DNA of 64,000 nucleotides, from NCBI RefSeq assembly GCF_900105945.1, contig NZ_FNSO01000004.1, forward strand, positions 5,766,001-5,830,000, in the 5' to 3' direction. The position numbers were made by a program, and so were the translations under genes. The DNA is from Amycolatopsis tolypomycina (GTDB lineage: Bacteria > Actinomycetota > Actinomycetes > Mycobacteriales > Pseudonocardiaceae). Shown one piece after another: positions 24,157-35,058 of the stretch. Below the pieces are notes generated by a model. It was not told the DNA's origin and did no database searches. It worked only from the letters and a program-made list of their open reading frames with translations. Numbering within the stretch: the first letter of the stretch is position 1; each line of letters begins with the position of its first letter.

Positions 24157-24735
24157 TTGTCCGAGTCCCCGCCCCGCGTCACCACCCCGGTCAAGGTCCT
24201 CGTCGGCTTGCTCGTCGTCGCCGACGCCGGGTTCGGCGCGGCGCTCGCCTTCGGGCTCGTGCGCGGCCTCTCGCCGTGGCTGATCGGCGGTGCCTACGCG
24301 GCCAGCGTGCTCGCCGCCGTCGTGGCCTACCGCGTGTCCCGGGCTCGCGACCTCAAGCGCGGGTTCGAGGCTCTCCACGACCTCACCGTCGGCGAGGAGG
24401 GCCTCCGCCTGCCCGCGGGCACGCTGAGCACGCGTCTCGTTCCCTGGCCGGAGATCGCCGAGGTCACCGTTCGCCGTTCGGCCCGCTTCGGCGACGGCTA
24501 CCTGCGTGACGCCCTCTGGGTCGACCTCGTCACCGGCGGAGGCGTCGAGAGCTCGGTGCAGCGCTACGCCCCGCGCGGCAAGCTCCAGCCGGCGCCACCC
24601 GAGCGGCGGCAGTTCGAGCAGACGGCGATCCTCGCCCCCGCCCTGTTCGACGCGGTGCTCGACCGGCTCCGGAAGGAACTGCGCCACCGGCAGCTGCACG
24701 CCCAGCTCCGCGGCACTCGCTTCCGGCCACACTGA
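24157..24735 (+). CDS. Two-helix membrane protein of unknown function
   Basis: 192 residues: two adjacent transmembrane segments (about residues 11-32 and 38-58) followed by a soluble domain beginning LTVGEEGLRLPAGTLSTRLVPWPEIAEVTVRR, which looks like a PH-like membrane-associated domain. TTG start with an AGGAG site 11 bp upstream. Its 3' end is 6 bp from the convergent Uma2 gene. No specific function can be given. Confidence 0.75.
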   Translation: MSESPPRVTTPVKVLVGLLVVADAGFGAALAFGLVRGLSPWLIGGAYAASVLAAVVAYRVSRARDLKRGFEALHDLTVGEEGLRLPAGTLSTRLVPWPEIAEVTVRRSARFGDGYLRDALWVDLVTGGGVESSVQRYAPRGKLQPAPPERRQFEQTAILAPALFDAVLDRLRKELRHRQLHAQLRGTRFRPH

Positions 24736-24741
24736 CGCAGG

Positions 24742-25311
24742 TCAGCCGAGCCGGCCCAGCAGCTCCTTGGGCACGATCCGCACCGGGAACGGCCGTTCGA
24801 GCTCGACCGCCTCGTCGCCCGCCGCCTTGGCCACCTGCTGGTAGCGGCCGTCCGCGTCCAGCTCGAACACCGTCAGCGCGGGTTCCTTCGGGTCGATCAC
24901 CCAGTAGCTGCCGGTCCCGAGCCGCTCGTAAACCGCCGTCTTGAGGTTCAGGTCGTAGATCGCCGTGCTGGGCGATAGCACCTCGACGGCCAGCACCGGC
25001 GGTGCCGGGAGATCCTTCTCGGTGAAGTCTTCGTCCCGACCAACCAGGATGTCGGGCTGGAGTTCGGTCTTGTCACCGTCGTGCACCGCGAACGGTGCGC
25101 CGACGACGTAAAACTCAGCCGGGCACACGGCCTCGAGCACTCCGTAGAGCCGATATCCGATGGTCTGGTGTCTGAGTCCCGGCGCAGGGCTCACGATGAG
25201 TACCCCGTCGATGAGTTCTCGGCGTCGGCCATCGTCCGGCATCCCCTCGAGGTCGGGCACCGTCAGGGGGCCCGACCCGGCGGGAAGCTCGATGTCTGCC
25301 ATGACTGTCAT
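24742..25311 (-). CDS. Uma2-family nuclease-fold protein
   Basis: 189 residues. The PD-(D/E)XK-type core is visible as LQPDILVGRD followed by VLAVEVLSPSTAIYDLNLKTAVYERLGTGSYWVIDP, the diagnostic stretch of the Uma2 (DUF820) family. The family is numerous in actinobacteria and cyanobacteria, and its role is largely unproved. ATG at 25311 with an AGGAG site. Lies downstream of lepA, separated by a hairpin. Confidence 0.88.
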   Translation of the reverse strand: MTVMADIELPAGSGPLTVPDLEGMPDDGRRRELIDGVLIVSPAPGLRHQTIGYRLYGVLEAVCPAEFYVVGAPFAVHDGDKTELQPDILVGRDEDFTEKDLPAPPVLAVEVLSPSTAIYDLNLKTAVYERLGTGSYWVIDPKEPALTVFELDADGRYQQVAKAAGDEAVELERPFPVRIVPKELLGRLG

Positions 25312-25384
25312 GGTGCTCTCCTTTCGCTCTTCGCACCAGAGCAAAGCAGACAGCACCGACAGAAACCGCATCGAACGCGAGTTC

Positions 25385-25422
25385 GGCACCCATATTCACT
25401 CGGCGGTGTGAATATGGGTGCC
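25385..25422 (-). terminator. Stem-loop between lepA and the Uma2 gene
   Basis: Perfect 15-bp arms (GGCACCCATATTCAC / GTGAATATGGGTGCC) with an 8-base loop, about 20 bases after the lepA stop. The arms are less GC-rich than other terminators here, so an operator for the Uma2 gene is an alternative. Confidence 0.6.
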
Positions 25423-25443
25423 GCTGTCACATCAGCAGAACAG

Positions 25444-27282
<1,839 letters not shown>

Positions 27283-27397
27283 TCGAATGAGTCCTCGGAA
27301 AGTCGGGGATGGCCACCTCTATGTTCCCATGGCCCTCCGGGTGCGGGTGGGGGTCATCCCCGATGCGGCATTTCGTGATCCGTGGTGCCCTCGAAGT

Positions 27398-28018
27398 ATG
27401 AGCAATACGCACCAGCCGGCACCCCCTCCCCAGCCGGAGACCAGCGGGTTCGCCCGCGTCCTCGACCGGACGTTCGGTCACCCCTCCGGCGCACTCGGCC
27501 GCCTCGGCGGCTGGGTCATGGCCCGGGGCAACGCCGCCACCGAACACCGCATCGTCGACCTCGCGAAGATCGAGCCGCACGAAACCGTCCTGGTCGTCGG
27601 CCCCGGCCCCGGCGTCGGCCTGGACGCCGCCGCCCGCCTGGCCGGGCGCGCCGTCGGCGTCGACCCCTCCCCCGAGATGCTCACGCTGTGCCACGAGCGC
27701 TGCGGCAACCGCGCCGAGCTGCGCGAAGGATCGGCGGCGCGCACCGGCGAGCCGGACGAGTCCGCCGACGTCGTCCTGAGCGTGAACAACGTCATGCTGT
27801 GGGACGACCGCGCAGCCGGGTTCGCCGAGCTGTTCCGGGTGCTGCGCCCCGGCGGCAGGCTCCTGCTGTCCGCGCACGAGAAGTGGCTGCCCGTGAGCAG
27901 GCACGTCCTGGCCGACGAAGCGGCCGCCGCGGGCTTCGCCGACCTGCAGACCTGGACCTGGGAGCCACCGGGCTTCGCGGCGCTCGCCGCGCAGCTGCGC
28001 GGGGTCAAGCCCGCCTAG
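27398..28018 (+). CDS. SAM-dependent methyltransferase (class I)
   Basis: 206 residues with the SAM-binding motif I (ETVLVVGPGPGVGLDAAARL), the acidic DPSPEML, and the post-motif stretch FRVLRPGGRLLLSAHEKW, the type-11/UbiE-like fold. A short proline-rich N-terminus precedes the domain. The stop shares a CTAG with the convergent VOC gene. Substrate not known. Confidence 0.88.
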   Translation: MSNTHQPAPPPQPETSGFARVLDRTFGHPSGALGRLGGWVMARGNAATEHRIVDLAKIEPHETVLVVGPGPGVGLDAAARLAGRAVGVDPSPEMLTLCHERCGNRAELREGSAARTGEPDESADVVLSVNNVMLWDDRAAGFAELFRVLRPGGRLLLSAHEKWLPVSRHVLADEAAAAGFADLQTWTWEPPGFAALAAQLRGVKPA

Positions 28019-28389
28019 CGGGTGTCCGTGCGGATCGGGTGGCCCTCGGGCACCTCGACCAGCACGATGCGCGTACCGTCCGGATCGGCGATCCAGGCCT
28101 CGTCGAGGCCCCACGGCATCCGTTCGGCGTCGCGCACCGGTTCCAGACCCTTCGCCTTGAGGTCCGCGAGGGTGCCGGCGAGGTCCCGGACCTGCAGCCA
28201 GAGCACCAGATCGGGTGACGAGCCCGTCTCGCCCGCGCCGGAGACCTCGAGGGAGCCGTGGCCGAGGAAGAACACGGTGCCGCCGGGGAACTCCCGCTCC
28301 ACGGCCAGGCCCAGGGTGTCGCGGTAGAACGCCGTCGACGCGGCGACGTCGCGCGGGCGGATCAGCAGCCGGCTCTTCAGGATCTCCAT
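28015..28389 (-). CDS. VOC-family (glyoxalase/bleomycin-resistance-like) protein
   Basis: 124 residues. Repeated VOC halves: LIRPRDVAASTAFYRDTLGLAVEREFPGGTVFFLGHG and LVLWLQVRDLAGTLADLKAKGLEPV...IADPDGTRIVLVEVPEG. ATG at 28389, 23 nt after the EamA transporter stop on the same strand. Substrate unknown. Its stop overlaps the convergent methyltransferase by 4 bp. Confidence 0.87.
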   Translation of the reverse strand: MEILKSRLLIRPRDVAASTAFYRDTLGLAVEREFPGGTVFFLGHGSLEVSGAGETGSSPDLVLWLQVRDLAGTLADLKAKGLEPVRDAERMPWGLDEAWIADPDGTRIVLVEVPEGHPIRTDTR

Positions 28390-28412
28390 CCGACCATCCC
28401 TACCGGACGGGC

Positions 28413-29276
28413 TCAGGCGGCCGCAATCGCCGCGATGCCGGACAGCACGATGACCGATCCGGCGAGCCGCCGCACGGCGTTCTGCTCGCCCAGCACCAGC
28501 CACGCGGCGAGGCCGCCGAGCACGATGCTCAGCTCCCGCGCCGGCGCGACCAGGCTGACCGGCGCCATGGTGAGGGCGAACAGCACGAGGATGTAGGCGA
28601 CCGGCGACAGCACGGCGACGACCAGCACCTCGCGGCGGTGTTCGCGCCAGACCCGCGCGACCTCGGCGCGATCGGCCAGCGCACCGGGGACGAGCAGCAC
28701 GCTCTGCAGGATCGAGCCGAGGCCGAAGTAGACGACCGGCGGCACGCCGAGGCCGGTCACGGAGTGCGCGTCCCAGAGGGTGTAGCCGGCGATGACGGCG
28801 CCGGTCAGGAGGCCGTAACCGATGCCGGCCTTCACCGCCCGCGGGTCGTCGGCCGCGCGGCCGGTGCTGATCACCAGCACCCCGGCGACGACCAGGAAGG
28901 CCCCGGCCAGGCCGAGCGGGCCGGGCCGTTCGCCGAGCACCAGGACGGCGGCGAGCACGGACAGCAGCGGCCCGGTGCCGCGCGCGACGGGGTAGACGAC
29001 GGAGAGGTCGCCGACCCGGTACCCGCGCTGCAGCACGATGCCGTAGGCGATGTGCAGGCCGGCGGTGACCACGGCGGCCAGCAGCCAGCTCCACTGTGGA
29101 CGGTCGGCGCCGACGGCGAGCAGCACCACCGTGATCGGCAGCATCAGGACGGCACCGGCGGTGTAGTAGAGCCAGACGAACTGGGTGCCACCGGAGGAAA
29201 TCCGCTTGGCGGCGAGGTTCCACACGGCGTGCACGACGGCCGCGACGAGGACCAGGGACAAGGCGGTGGCGTTCAC
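28413..29276 (-). CDS. EamA/DMT-family transporter
   Basis: 287 residues, about ten transmembrane helices in two EamA repeats (the second begins near GYGLLTGAVIAGYTLWDAHSV). It has the family's VAPARELSIVLGGLAAWLVLGEQ ending. GTG start at 29276 with AGGGATCCC. A perfect 22-bp palindrome sits in its 5' leader. Probable exporter of amino acids or small metabolites. Confidence 0.9.
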   Translation of the reverse strand: MNATALSLVLVAAVVHAVWNLAAKRISSGGTQFVWLYYTAGAVLMLPITVVLLAVGADRPQWSWLLAAVVTAGLHIAYGIVLQRGYRVGDLSVVYPVARGTGPLLSVLAAVLVLGERPGPLGLAGAFLVVAGVLVISTGRAADDPRAVKAGIGYGLLTGAVIAGYTLWDAHSVTGLGVPPVVYFGLGSILQSVLLVPGALADRAEVARVWREHRREVLVVAVLSPVAYILVLFALTMAPVSLVAPARELSIVLGGLAAWLVLGEQNAVRRLAGSVIVLSGIAAIAAA

Positions 29277-29616
29277 GGGATCCCTTCGGGCTTTCCGCGC
29301 GCGCGGAAAGCAGGTCCTCCAGGCTTTTGCCCCGTCAGATGAACGACCGGCCGTCCGGGCCCGCCGATGGTGCCGCTCGGACCAGCCCCGCCGGCCCTGG
29401 TTGTGTGGTGCTGTTTCTTTCCCGGGCGTGCGGACCGGCGGCGGAACCCTAGGCACTGACCACGGTCGAGGGTACTCCCGGCGCCGGGCGACGGCGGCCA
29501 GGCTGTTAGAGTGGTCGCTCGCTGCCCGTGCGGCATTCCGTCATGGAGGAAACCCGGGTTCACCGGGGCCACTTCAGCGCGGCAGCGATCTCACCGAGTG
29601 AAACAGGAGTTGCCCT
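29277..29616. other. Divergent intergenic region EamA/rpsT
   Basis: 340 bp holding both promoters. A perfect 22-bp palindrome (29290-29311, GCTTTCCGCGC and its complement) lies just upstream of the EamA ribosome-binding site. A likely -10 box TAGAGT (29507-29512) serves rpsT, giving a leader of about 100 bases. Nothing coding is seen. Confidence 0.5.
29290..29311. promoter_or_regulatory. 22-bp perfect palindrome ahead of the EamA gene
   Basis: GCTTTCCGCGC followed by its exact complement, 14 bp upstream of the GTG start. It could be an operator or an mRNA hairpin that masks the ribosome-binding site. Confidence 0.5.
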
Positions 29617-29877
29617 ATGGCCAACATCAAGTCGCAGATCAAGCGCATCACGACGAACGAGAAGGCGCGTCAGCGCAACCAGGCGATCCGGTCCTCGGTG
29701 AAGACCGCGATCCGCAAGGTCCGCGAAGCCGCCGAGGCCGGCGACAAGGCCAAGGCCGCCGAGCTGCAGCGCGACGCCGCCCAGAAGCTGGACAAGGCCG
29801 TCTCGAAGGGCGTCATCCACGCCAACCAGGCCGCCAACAAGAAGTCGGCGCTGGCCAAGCGCGTCAACGCGCTCTGA
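29617..29877 (+). CDS. rpsT: 30S ribosomal protein S20
   Basis: 86 residues, the standard length, with the S20 start [20 protein letters not shown] and the C-terminal [22 protein letters not shown]. Lysine/alanine-rich helical hairpin that binds 16S rRNA. ATG at 29617 with CAGGAG. A strong terminator follows. Confidence 0.98.
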   Translation: MANIKSQIKRITTNEKARQRNQAIRSSVKTAIRKVREAAEAGDKAKAAELQRDAAQKLDKAVSKGVIHANQAANKKSALAKRVNAL

Positions 29878-29893
29878 CCTGCTTGATTTCTGG

Positions 29894-29921
29894 AAAGGCC
29901 CCGGCTTCGGCCGGGGCCTTT
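29894..29921 (+). terminator. Rho-independent terminator of rpsT
   Basis: Perfect 12-bp stem (AAAGGCCCCGGC / GCCGGGGCCTTT) with a TTCG tetraloop and T's at the end, 16 bases after the stop. The A-rich 5' arm also makes it usable from the opposite strand. Confidence 0.93.
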
Positions 29922-30136
29922 CTCGCGTCCGGGGGTGCGGCCTGGCGGGTGGTGGGGTGAGCGCGGCCACACGGAACCCGCGGGGCTCGGAGGGTCGCGG
30001 AGACCGGCGGTAGCCGGCACGGCCGGTCACGGTGGTCGGCGGCAGCCCGCGCCGTCGGGTGCAGGGCCGCAGGCTTGGCGCACCGGCTCGGCGAAGGTCA
30101 GCAGCGCCCACTGTTCCCGCTCTGCCCGCGCGTCGG

Positions 30137-31117
30137 TCAGCGGTCGCCCTTGGCGGCCGCCACCTCCAGGACCGCTCGCTCCAGTGCGTAGCCCGGGTCT
30201 GCCGCCACGCCCTTGACCTCGGCGTTCAGCCGTGCGACCACGCGCATCGCCGTCGCCAGGCCGTCGGGGTTCCAGCCGCGGGACTGGCCCTGTGCCTTGC
30301 GGATCTTCCAGGGCGGCATGCCGAGCTCGCCCGCCAGCTGGTTCGGATTGCCCCGGCCGGCGCCGGAGACCCGGGCGATCGTGCGGACCGCGTCGGCCAG
30401 TGCGTCGGCCACCAGGACGTGCGGGACGCCGAGCTGCATCGCCCAGCGCAGGGACTCCAGCGCCGCCGCCCGGTCGCCGCTGACCGCCTTCTCCGCGACC
30501 GCGAAGCCGGTCACGTCCGCGCGGCCGCGGTGGTAGCGGCGGACCGCGTCGGCGTCGACCGCGCCGCCCGTGTCCGCGACCAGCTGCGTCGCCGCCGAGG
30601 ACAGTTCCCGCAGGTCGGAGCCCACCGCGTCGAGGAGGGCCGCGACGCCCGCCGGGTCGATCTTGCCGCCCACCCGGCGGACCTCGTGGCGCACGAACTG
30701 CTCCCGCTCGGCGGGCTTGGTCAGCTTCGGGCACTCCGTGACCTCGGCGCCGGCCTTCTTCAGCACCGCCGGGAGCGACTTGCCCGCCTTGCTGCGGCCG
30801 CCGCCGGTGTGCACGACGACGAGCACGACCCCGTCCGCCGGGTCCTTCAGGTAGGCCGCGACGGCGTCGGACAGCTCCTGCGAGATGTCCTGCGCCGACT
30901 CGAGGACGATCACCCGGCCTTCGCTGAACAGCGACGGGCTCACCAGTTCGGCCAGCTCGGGGGCTGTGAGATCGGACACCCGGACCCGCGTCAGCTCCGC
31001 CGTCGCGTCCGTCGCGCGGGCGGCGGCGAGCGTCTCGCGGACGGCCCGCTCGATCAGCAGTTCTTCCTCCCCCAGCACCAGGTGCAGCGGGGCCGGGGCG
31101 GTGGCTTGCGCGGTCAC
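30137..31117 (-). CDS. holA: DNA polymerase III subunit delta
   Basis: 326 residues. N-terminal AAA+-like domain (LHLVLGEEELLIERAVRETLAA), middle domain and the conserved C-terminal collar domain (VRTIARVSGAGRGNPNQLAGELGMPPWKIRKAQGQSRGWNP). Opens the sliding clamp in the clamp loader. GTG start at 31117. The placement after rpsT and before the com genes matches mycobacterial order. Confidence 0.95.
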   Translation of the reverse strand: MTAQATAPAPLHLVLGEEELLIERAVRETLAAARATDATAELTRVRVSDLTAPELAELVSPSLFSEGRVIVLESAQDISQELSDAVAAYLKDPADGVVLVVVHTGGGRSKAGKSLPAVLKKAGAEVTECPKLTKPAEREQFVRHEVRRVGGKIDPAGVAALLDAVGSDLRELSSAATQLVADTGGAVDADAVRRYHRGRADVTGFAVAEKAVSGDRAAALESLRWAMQLGVPHVLVADALADAVRTIARVSGAGRGNPNQLAGELGMPPWKIRKAQGQSRGWNPDGLATAMRVVARLNAEVKGVAADPGYALERAVLEVAAAKGDR

Positions 31118-31177
31118 CCGGGAATCCTCTCACTTGCGCTTCCGTGCCCCCGCTCCGGTGATGTCGAGCGGGCACCG

Positions 31178-31207
31178 TGGCACGGCCCGCGCACGATGTC
31201 GTACGGT
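31178..31207 (+). promoter_or_regulatory. Promoter for the SAM riboswitch-thrC transcript
   Basis: TGGCAC (31178-31183) and TACGGT (31202-31207) with an 18-bp spacer, followed by about 58 bases to the riboswitch. Both boxes fit the looser actinobacterial sigma-70 pattern. Confidence 0.45.
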
Positions 31208-31265
31208 GTAGCCGAGGCAGCCGCCCCGGAACTTCCGGCGTGCGTGCACCGACAACCGAATACCG

Positions 31266-31395
31266 CTCATCCAGAGGGGCAGAGGGAACGGCCCGACGAA
31301 GCCCCGGCAACCGGCGTACAGCCCGTCATCCTGCAAACGCGGGATAGCTGACGACCACGGTGCCAATTCCGGCCCGCTTCGGCGGGGCAGATGAG
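31266..31395 (+). promoter_or_regulatory. SAM-I (S-box) riboswitch
   Basis: The P1 strands CTCATC (31266) and GATGAG (31390) enclose the S-box core: CCAGAGGGGCAGAGGGA, GGCCCGACGAAGCCCCGGCAACC and GGTGCCAATTCC, all in the right order. The 3' strand of P1 is immediately followed by the GAGGAAAGGA ribosome-binding region of thrC, so binding of S-adenosylmethionine probably controls translation initiation. No separate terminator is seen. Confidence 0.95.
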
Positions 31396-31410
31396 GAAAG
31401 GAACCTCGCG

Positions 31411-32676
31411 ATGACCGCCACCCTCGGCACGACCTCCACCACGAAGACCCCGGATCTGGGCCCGGCCGTCGAACTGGTGTCGAAGGAAGAGGGCCACCGG
31501 CAGCCGCTCGCTCCGGAATTCGTCTCCGCCGAAGACTTCTCGCCGCTCGAGGTCGCCTACGACTTCGGCCGCGTCCGCCGCGAAGACATCGAGGCCGGCC
31601 CCAAGAACATCTGGCGCTACAAGAAACTCCTTCCTGTTCCGTCCAACGTCGAAGAGATCCCGAACACCGAGCCGGGTGCGACGCGGCTGGTGCGCGCCGA
31701 CCGCCTCGCCAAGGAACTCGGCCTCAAGCGCGTGTGGGTCAAGGACGACACCGGCAACCCGACGCACTCGTTCAAGGACCGCGTCGTCGCCGTCGCCCTG
31801 GCCGCGGCCCGCGAGTTCGGCTTCGAGGTGCTCGCGTGTCCGTCGACCGGCAACCTGGCCAACGCGACGGCCGCCGCGGCGGCCCGTGCCGGCTGGCGGT
31901 CGGTCGTGCTGATCCCGAAGACCCTCGAGCGCGCCAAGATCCTCACCACCGCGGTGTACGACGGCGACCTCCTCGCCATCGACGGCAACTACGACGACGT
32001 CAACCGCCTCGCCACCGAGCTCGCGGGTGAGCACCCGAAGTGGGCGTTCGTCAACGTGAACGTCCGGCCGTACTACTCGGAGGGCTCGAAGACGCTGGCC
32101 TTCGAGGTCGCCGAGCAGCTCGGCTGGCGCATCCCGCCGCAGATCGTCGTGCCGATCGCCTCCGGTTCGCAGCTGACCAAGGTGGACAAGGGTTTCCGCG
32201 AGCTGGGTCAGCTCGGTCTCGTGGACGCCAGCCCGTACAAGGTGTTCGGCGCGCAGGCCACCGGCTGCTCGCCGGTGTCGGCCGCGTTCCGCGAAGGCCA
32301 CGACGTGGTCCAGCCGGTGAAGCCGGACACCATCGCCCGCTCGCTGGCGATCGGCAACCCGGCCGACGGCCCGTACGTGCTCGACATCGTCAACCGCACC
32401 GGCGGCGCGATCGAGGACGTCTCCGACGAAGAGGTCGTCGAGGGCATCCGCCTGCTGGCCCGCACCGAAGGCATCTTCACCGAGACGGCGGGCGGGGTCA
32501 CCGTCGCCACGGCGAAGAAGCTGGTCGAGACGGGCAAGCTGGACCCGGACGCCGAGACCGTCCTGCTGATCACCGGCGACGGCCTCAAGACCCTCGACGC
32601 CATCGAGAACCACGTGGGCCCGAAGGCGACGCTGCCGCCGTCCGCGGCCGCGGTGAACGAGGCGCTCGGCTACTGA
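31411..32676 (+). CDS. thrC: Threonine synthase
   Basis: 421 residues of the fold-type II PLP family. The PLP lysine is in THSFKDR, phosphate-binding residues follow in CPSTGNLANATAAAAARAG, and the C-terminal SGGVTVATAKKL-like end (TAGGVTVATAKKLVETGKL) is typical. It converts O-phosphohomoserine to threonine. The SAM-I riboswitch in the leader links it to methionine supply. The stop codon abuts the stop of convergent comEC (TGATCA). Confidence 0.95.
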   Translation: MTATLGTTSTTKTPDLGPAVELVSKEEGHRQPLAPEFVSAEDFSPLEVAYDFGRVRREDIEAGPKNIWRYKKLLPVPSNVEEIPNTEPGATRLVRADRLAKELGLKRVWVKDDTGNPTHSFKDRVVAVALAAAREFGFEVLACPSTGNLANATAAAAARAGWRSVVLIPKTLERAKILTTAVYDGDLLAIDGNYDDVNRLATELAGEHPKWAFVNVNVRPYYSEGSKTLAFEVAEQLGWRIPPQIVVPIASGSQLTKVDKGFRELGQLGLVDASPYKVFGAQATGCSPVSAAFREGHDVVQPVKPDTIARSLAIGNPADGPYVLDIVNRTGGAIEDVSDEEVVEGIRLLARTEGIFTETAGGVTVATAKKLVETGKLDPDAETVLLITGDGLKTLDAIENHVGPKATLPPSAAAVNEALGY

Positions 32677-35058
32677 TCACCGCCGGGGCGGGCCACGCGG
32701 CTCGCCCCGGCGAACGATCGCCGGGGCCGCCCGCTCGCCGACCACCGCGGTGTCGCCGTCCACGTCGGTCCGGGCGACCAGCGCGCCGAGCGCCCCCAGC
32801 GTGTCCATTGTGGACTTACTCGGGTGGCCGTACGTGTTCCCCGCACCCACGCTGACCAACGCCACCCGCGGAGCCACCGCCGCGAGGAACGAAGGCAGCG
32901 AGTAGCGGCTGCCGTGGTGGGGCACCTTCAACACCTCCGCCGTCAGATTTCCGATGTCGGCCAGCAGATCCGCCTGCGCGGCCAGTTCGACGTCGCCGGT
33001 CAGCAGGACCCGGCCCGCCGTGGTCTCCGCGCGGAGCACCACCGAGCTGTTGTTGATCGTCGTGCCGTCCTGTGGATCCGTCTGCCGCGCCGGGACGTAC
33101 CGCGGGCCCAGGACGTCGAGCGCCAGGCCCGGCCAGCCGAGCCGCTCGCCCGGGTTGAGCTCTACCAACGGCACCGCCCGCCGGGCTGCCTCGGCGGCGA
33201 CCTGGCGCCACGCCCACCCCGGTGACCGCCCGGGGCCGACGGCGATCGCGCCGACCGCGCGGCCGTCGAACACCGAGGTGAGGCCACCGATGTGGTCGGC
33301 GTGCAGGTGGCTCAGCACCAGCAGCGGGATCCGGTCGATCCCGAGCCGGTGCAGGCACTCGTCGACCGGGCCCGGCTCCGGTCCGGCGTCCACGACGACC
33401 GCCCGGCCCGGTTCGGCGGTCGCCAGCACGACCGCGTCGCCCTGGCCGACGTCGCACTCGACCATCGCCCAGTTCCGCGGCGGCCACGCCGGCGCCAGCA
33501 CCCGGACCGGCACGAACACCAGCAGCGCACCGGCGACGACCGCCGCCATCAACACCCGCAGGCACCGATGCCGGGCCGCCAGCACCAGCACGCCCAGCAC
33601 GGCCGCGGCGAGGAGCCCGCCCAGCCAGCCACCGGGCCAGGCGATGACCGCGCCCGGTGCCCGCGCGCCGTGCCGGGCGACCGTGATCAGCCACTCGGCC
33701 TCCGGGTCGGCCAGGTGCACCAGGACCTTCCCGGCGCCCGGCCACCACGGGCCGGTGACCGTCGCCAGCACACCAAGCACCGTCGCCGGGGCGACGACGG
33801 GCGCGGCGAGGACGTTGGTCAGCACCGAAACCAGGCTCACCGACCCCGCCATGCCGGCCAGCACCGGCGCCGTCACCAGGAAAGCCGCCAGCGGGACCGC
33901 CAAGCCCTCCGCGAACCCCGGCGGGATCCCGCGACGCACCAGCGCGCCGGCCCAGCGCGGCGCGAGCAGCACCAGGCCGCCGGTGGCGCACACCGACAGG
34001 GCGAACCCGAAGTCCGTGGCCATCGCGGGATCCGACACCACCAGGAGGCACACCGCGAAGGCCAGCGCGGGCAGCGCCGAACCCCGCCGTCCCAGCGCCA
34101 GTGCCAGCAACGCCACGGCCGCCATGACGCCCGCACGCAGCACGCTCGGCTCCGGGCCGACCAGGACGAGGAAGCCGGCCAGGCACGTCCCGGCCGCCGC
34201 GGCCGACAGCCGGGGCCCGAGCCGGAGGAGGCGCAGCAGGAGCAGCACCGCTCCGCAGACCACCGCGAGGTTCCCGCCGCTGACCGCGGTGAGGTGCGCG
34301 AGACCGGCGGAGACGAATTCCTGCTCGACGCGAGGGGACAACGCGCTCGTGTCGCCCAGCACCAGGCCCGGGAGCAGGCCCGCCGGTTCCTCCGGCAGGA
34401 CCTGGCACAGGTCGTGCAGGCCCGCGCGCAGCCCGGCCGAAGCCCGCTGCCACCACGGTGCCGGGCCGGGATCCACCGGCGGGCCGCGTACCGACAGGAC
34501 GGCCACGGTCAGGTCCGCACCGCGCGGCGGCATCAGCAGACCGGTCGCGGTGACCTCCTGTCCCGGCAGCAGCGGGGCCCAGTGCGCGACCGGCGCCAGC
34601 AGCAGGACGCGGCCGGACGACGGGACCGGCCGTCCGTCGACCGATGCCGTGCGCACGTCGGCGGCCAGCACGACCGAGCGGGCGCCGGCCTGCCGGTCGG
34701 CGTACCCCGCGCTGCGCACCGGCTTCGGGCGTTCGGCGACGACGACGCGCAATGCCGCCGGCAGGCCTTCCGCCGCTGGGGCACGCAGTTCGTCACGCTG
34801 CGCGTCGCGGATCCGCCAGGCGACCGGGCCTGCGGTGAGGAGGCCCAGGACCAGGAGGGCTGCCGCCGCGTCGCGCGCACGGGGACGGCCGCGGGCTCGC
34901 CACAGCACCAGCGCGGCGAGCACAGCCGAGGCGAGCCCGGCTGCGACGGCCGTCCACCAGCCGAGGAGCAGGCCGGCCAGGGCCGCCAGCCAGCACGCGG
35001 ATGTCGCGGGGAGCAAGCGCATGTCCTGACGGGTGTCGGTTGTGGGGAGGGAGGTCAT
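32677..35058 (-). CDS. comEC: ComEC/Rec2-family competence membrane channel
   Basis: 793 residues. An N-terminal region with several TM helices and a DUF4131-like domain, a multi-helix competence domain (from about residue 230, EFVSAGLAHLTAVSGGNLAVVCGAVLLLLR), and a C-terminal metallo-beta-lactamase domain with LSHLHADHIGGL. Together these import single-stranded DNA in transformation. Start ATG 35058 overlaps a short ORF by ATGA; an internal ATG at codon 13 is an alternative. Natural competence is not established for this group. Confidence 0.93.
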   Translation of the reverse strand: MTSLPTTDTRQDMRLLPATSACWLAALAGLLLGWWTAVAAGLASAVLAALVLWRARGRPRARDAAAALLVLGLLTAGPVAWRIRDAQRDELRAPAAEGLPAALRVVVAERPKPVRSAGYADRQAGARSVVLAADVRTASVDGRPVPSSGRVLLLAPVAHWAPLLPGQEVTATGLLMPPRGADLTVAVLSVRGPPVDPGPAPWWQRASAGLRAGLHDLCQVLPEEPAGLLPGLVLGDTSALSPRVEQEFVSAGLAHLTAVSGGNLAVVCGAVLLLLRLLRLGPRLSAAAAGTCLAGFLVLVGPEPSVLRAGVMAAVALLALALGRRGSALPALAFAVCLLVVSDPAMATDFGFALSVCATGGLVLLAPRWAGALVRRGIPPGFAEGLAVPLAAFLVTAPVLAGMAGSVSLVSVLTNVLAAPVVAPATVLGVLATVTGPWWPGAGKVLVHLADPEAEWLITVARHGARAPGAVIAWPGGWLGGLLAAAVLGVLVLAARHRCLRVLMAAVVAGALLVFVPVRVLAPAWPPRNWAMVECDVGQGDAVVLATAEPGRAVVVDAGPEPGPVDECLHRLGIDRIPLLVLSHLHADHIGGLTSVFDGRAVGAIAVGPGRSPGWAWRQVAAEAARRAVPLVELNPGERLGWPGLALDVLGPRYVPARQTDPQDGTTINNSSVVLRAETTAGRVLLTGDVELAAQADLLADIGNLTAEVLKVPHHGSRYSLPSFLAAVAPRVALVSVGAGNTYGHPSKSTMDTLGALGALVARTDVDGDTAVVGERAAPAIVRRGEPRGPPRR

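Noticed and set aside
24742..25311. Uma2 gene as a transposon remnant
   Set aside because: No inverted repeats, target duplications or transposase nearby; the Uma2 fold is intact and codon use matches the surroundings.
30026..30139. 37-codon ORF after holA beginning with CTG (LTDARAEREQWALLTF...)
   Set aside because: It has a protein-like composition but needs a rare CTG start overlapping the holA stop and lacks any family match. It could be a decayed gene end; evidence too weak for a feature.
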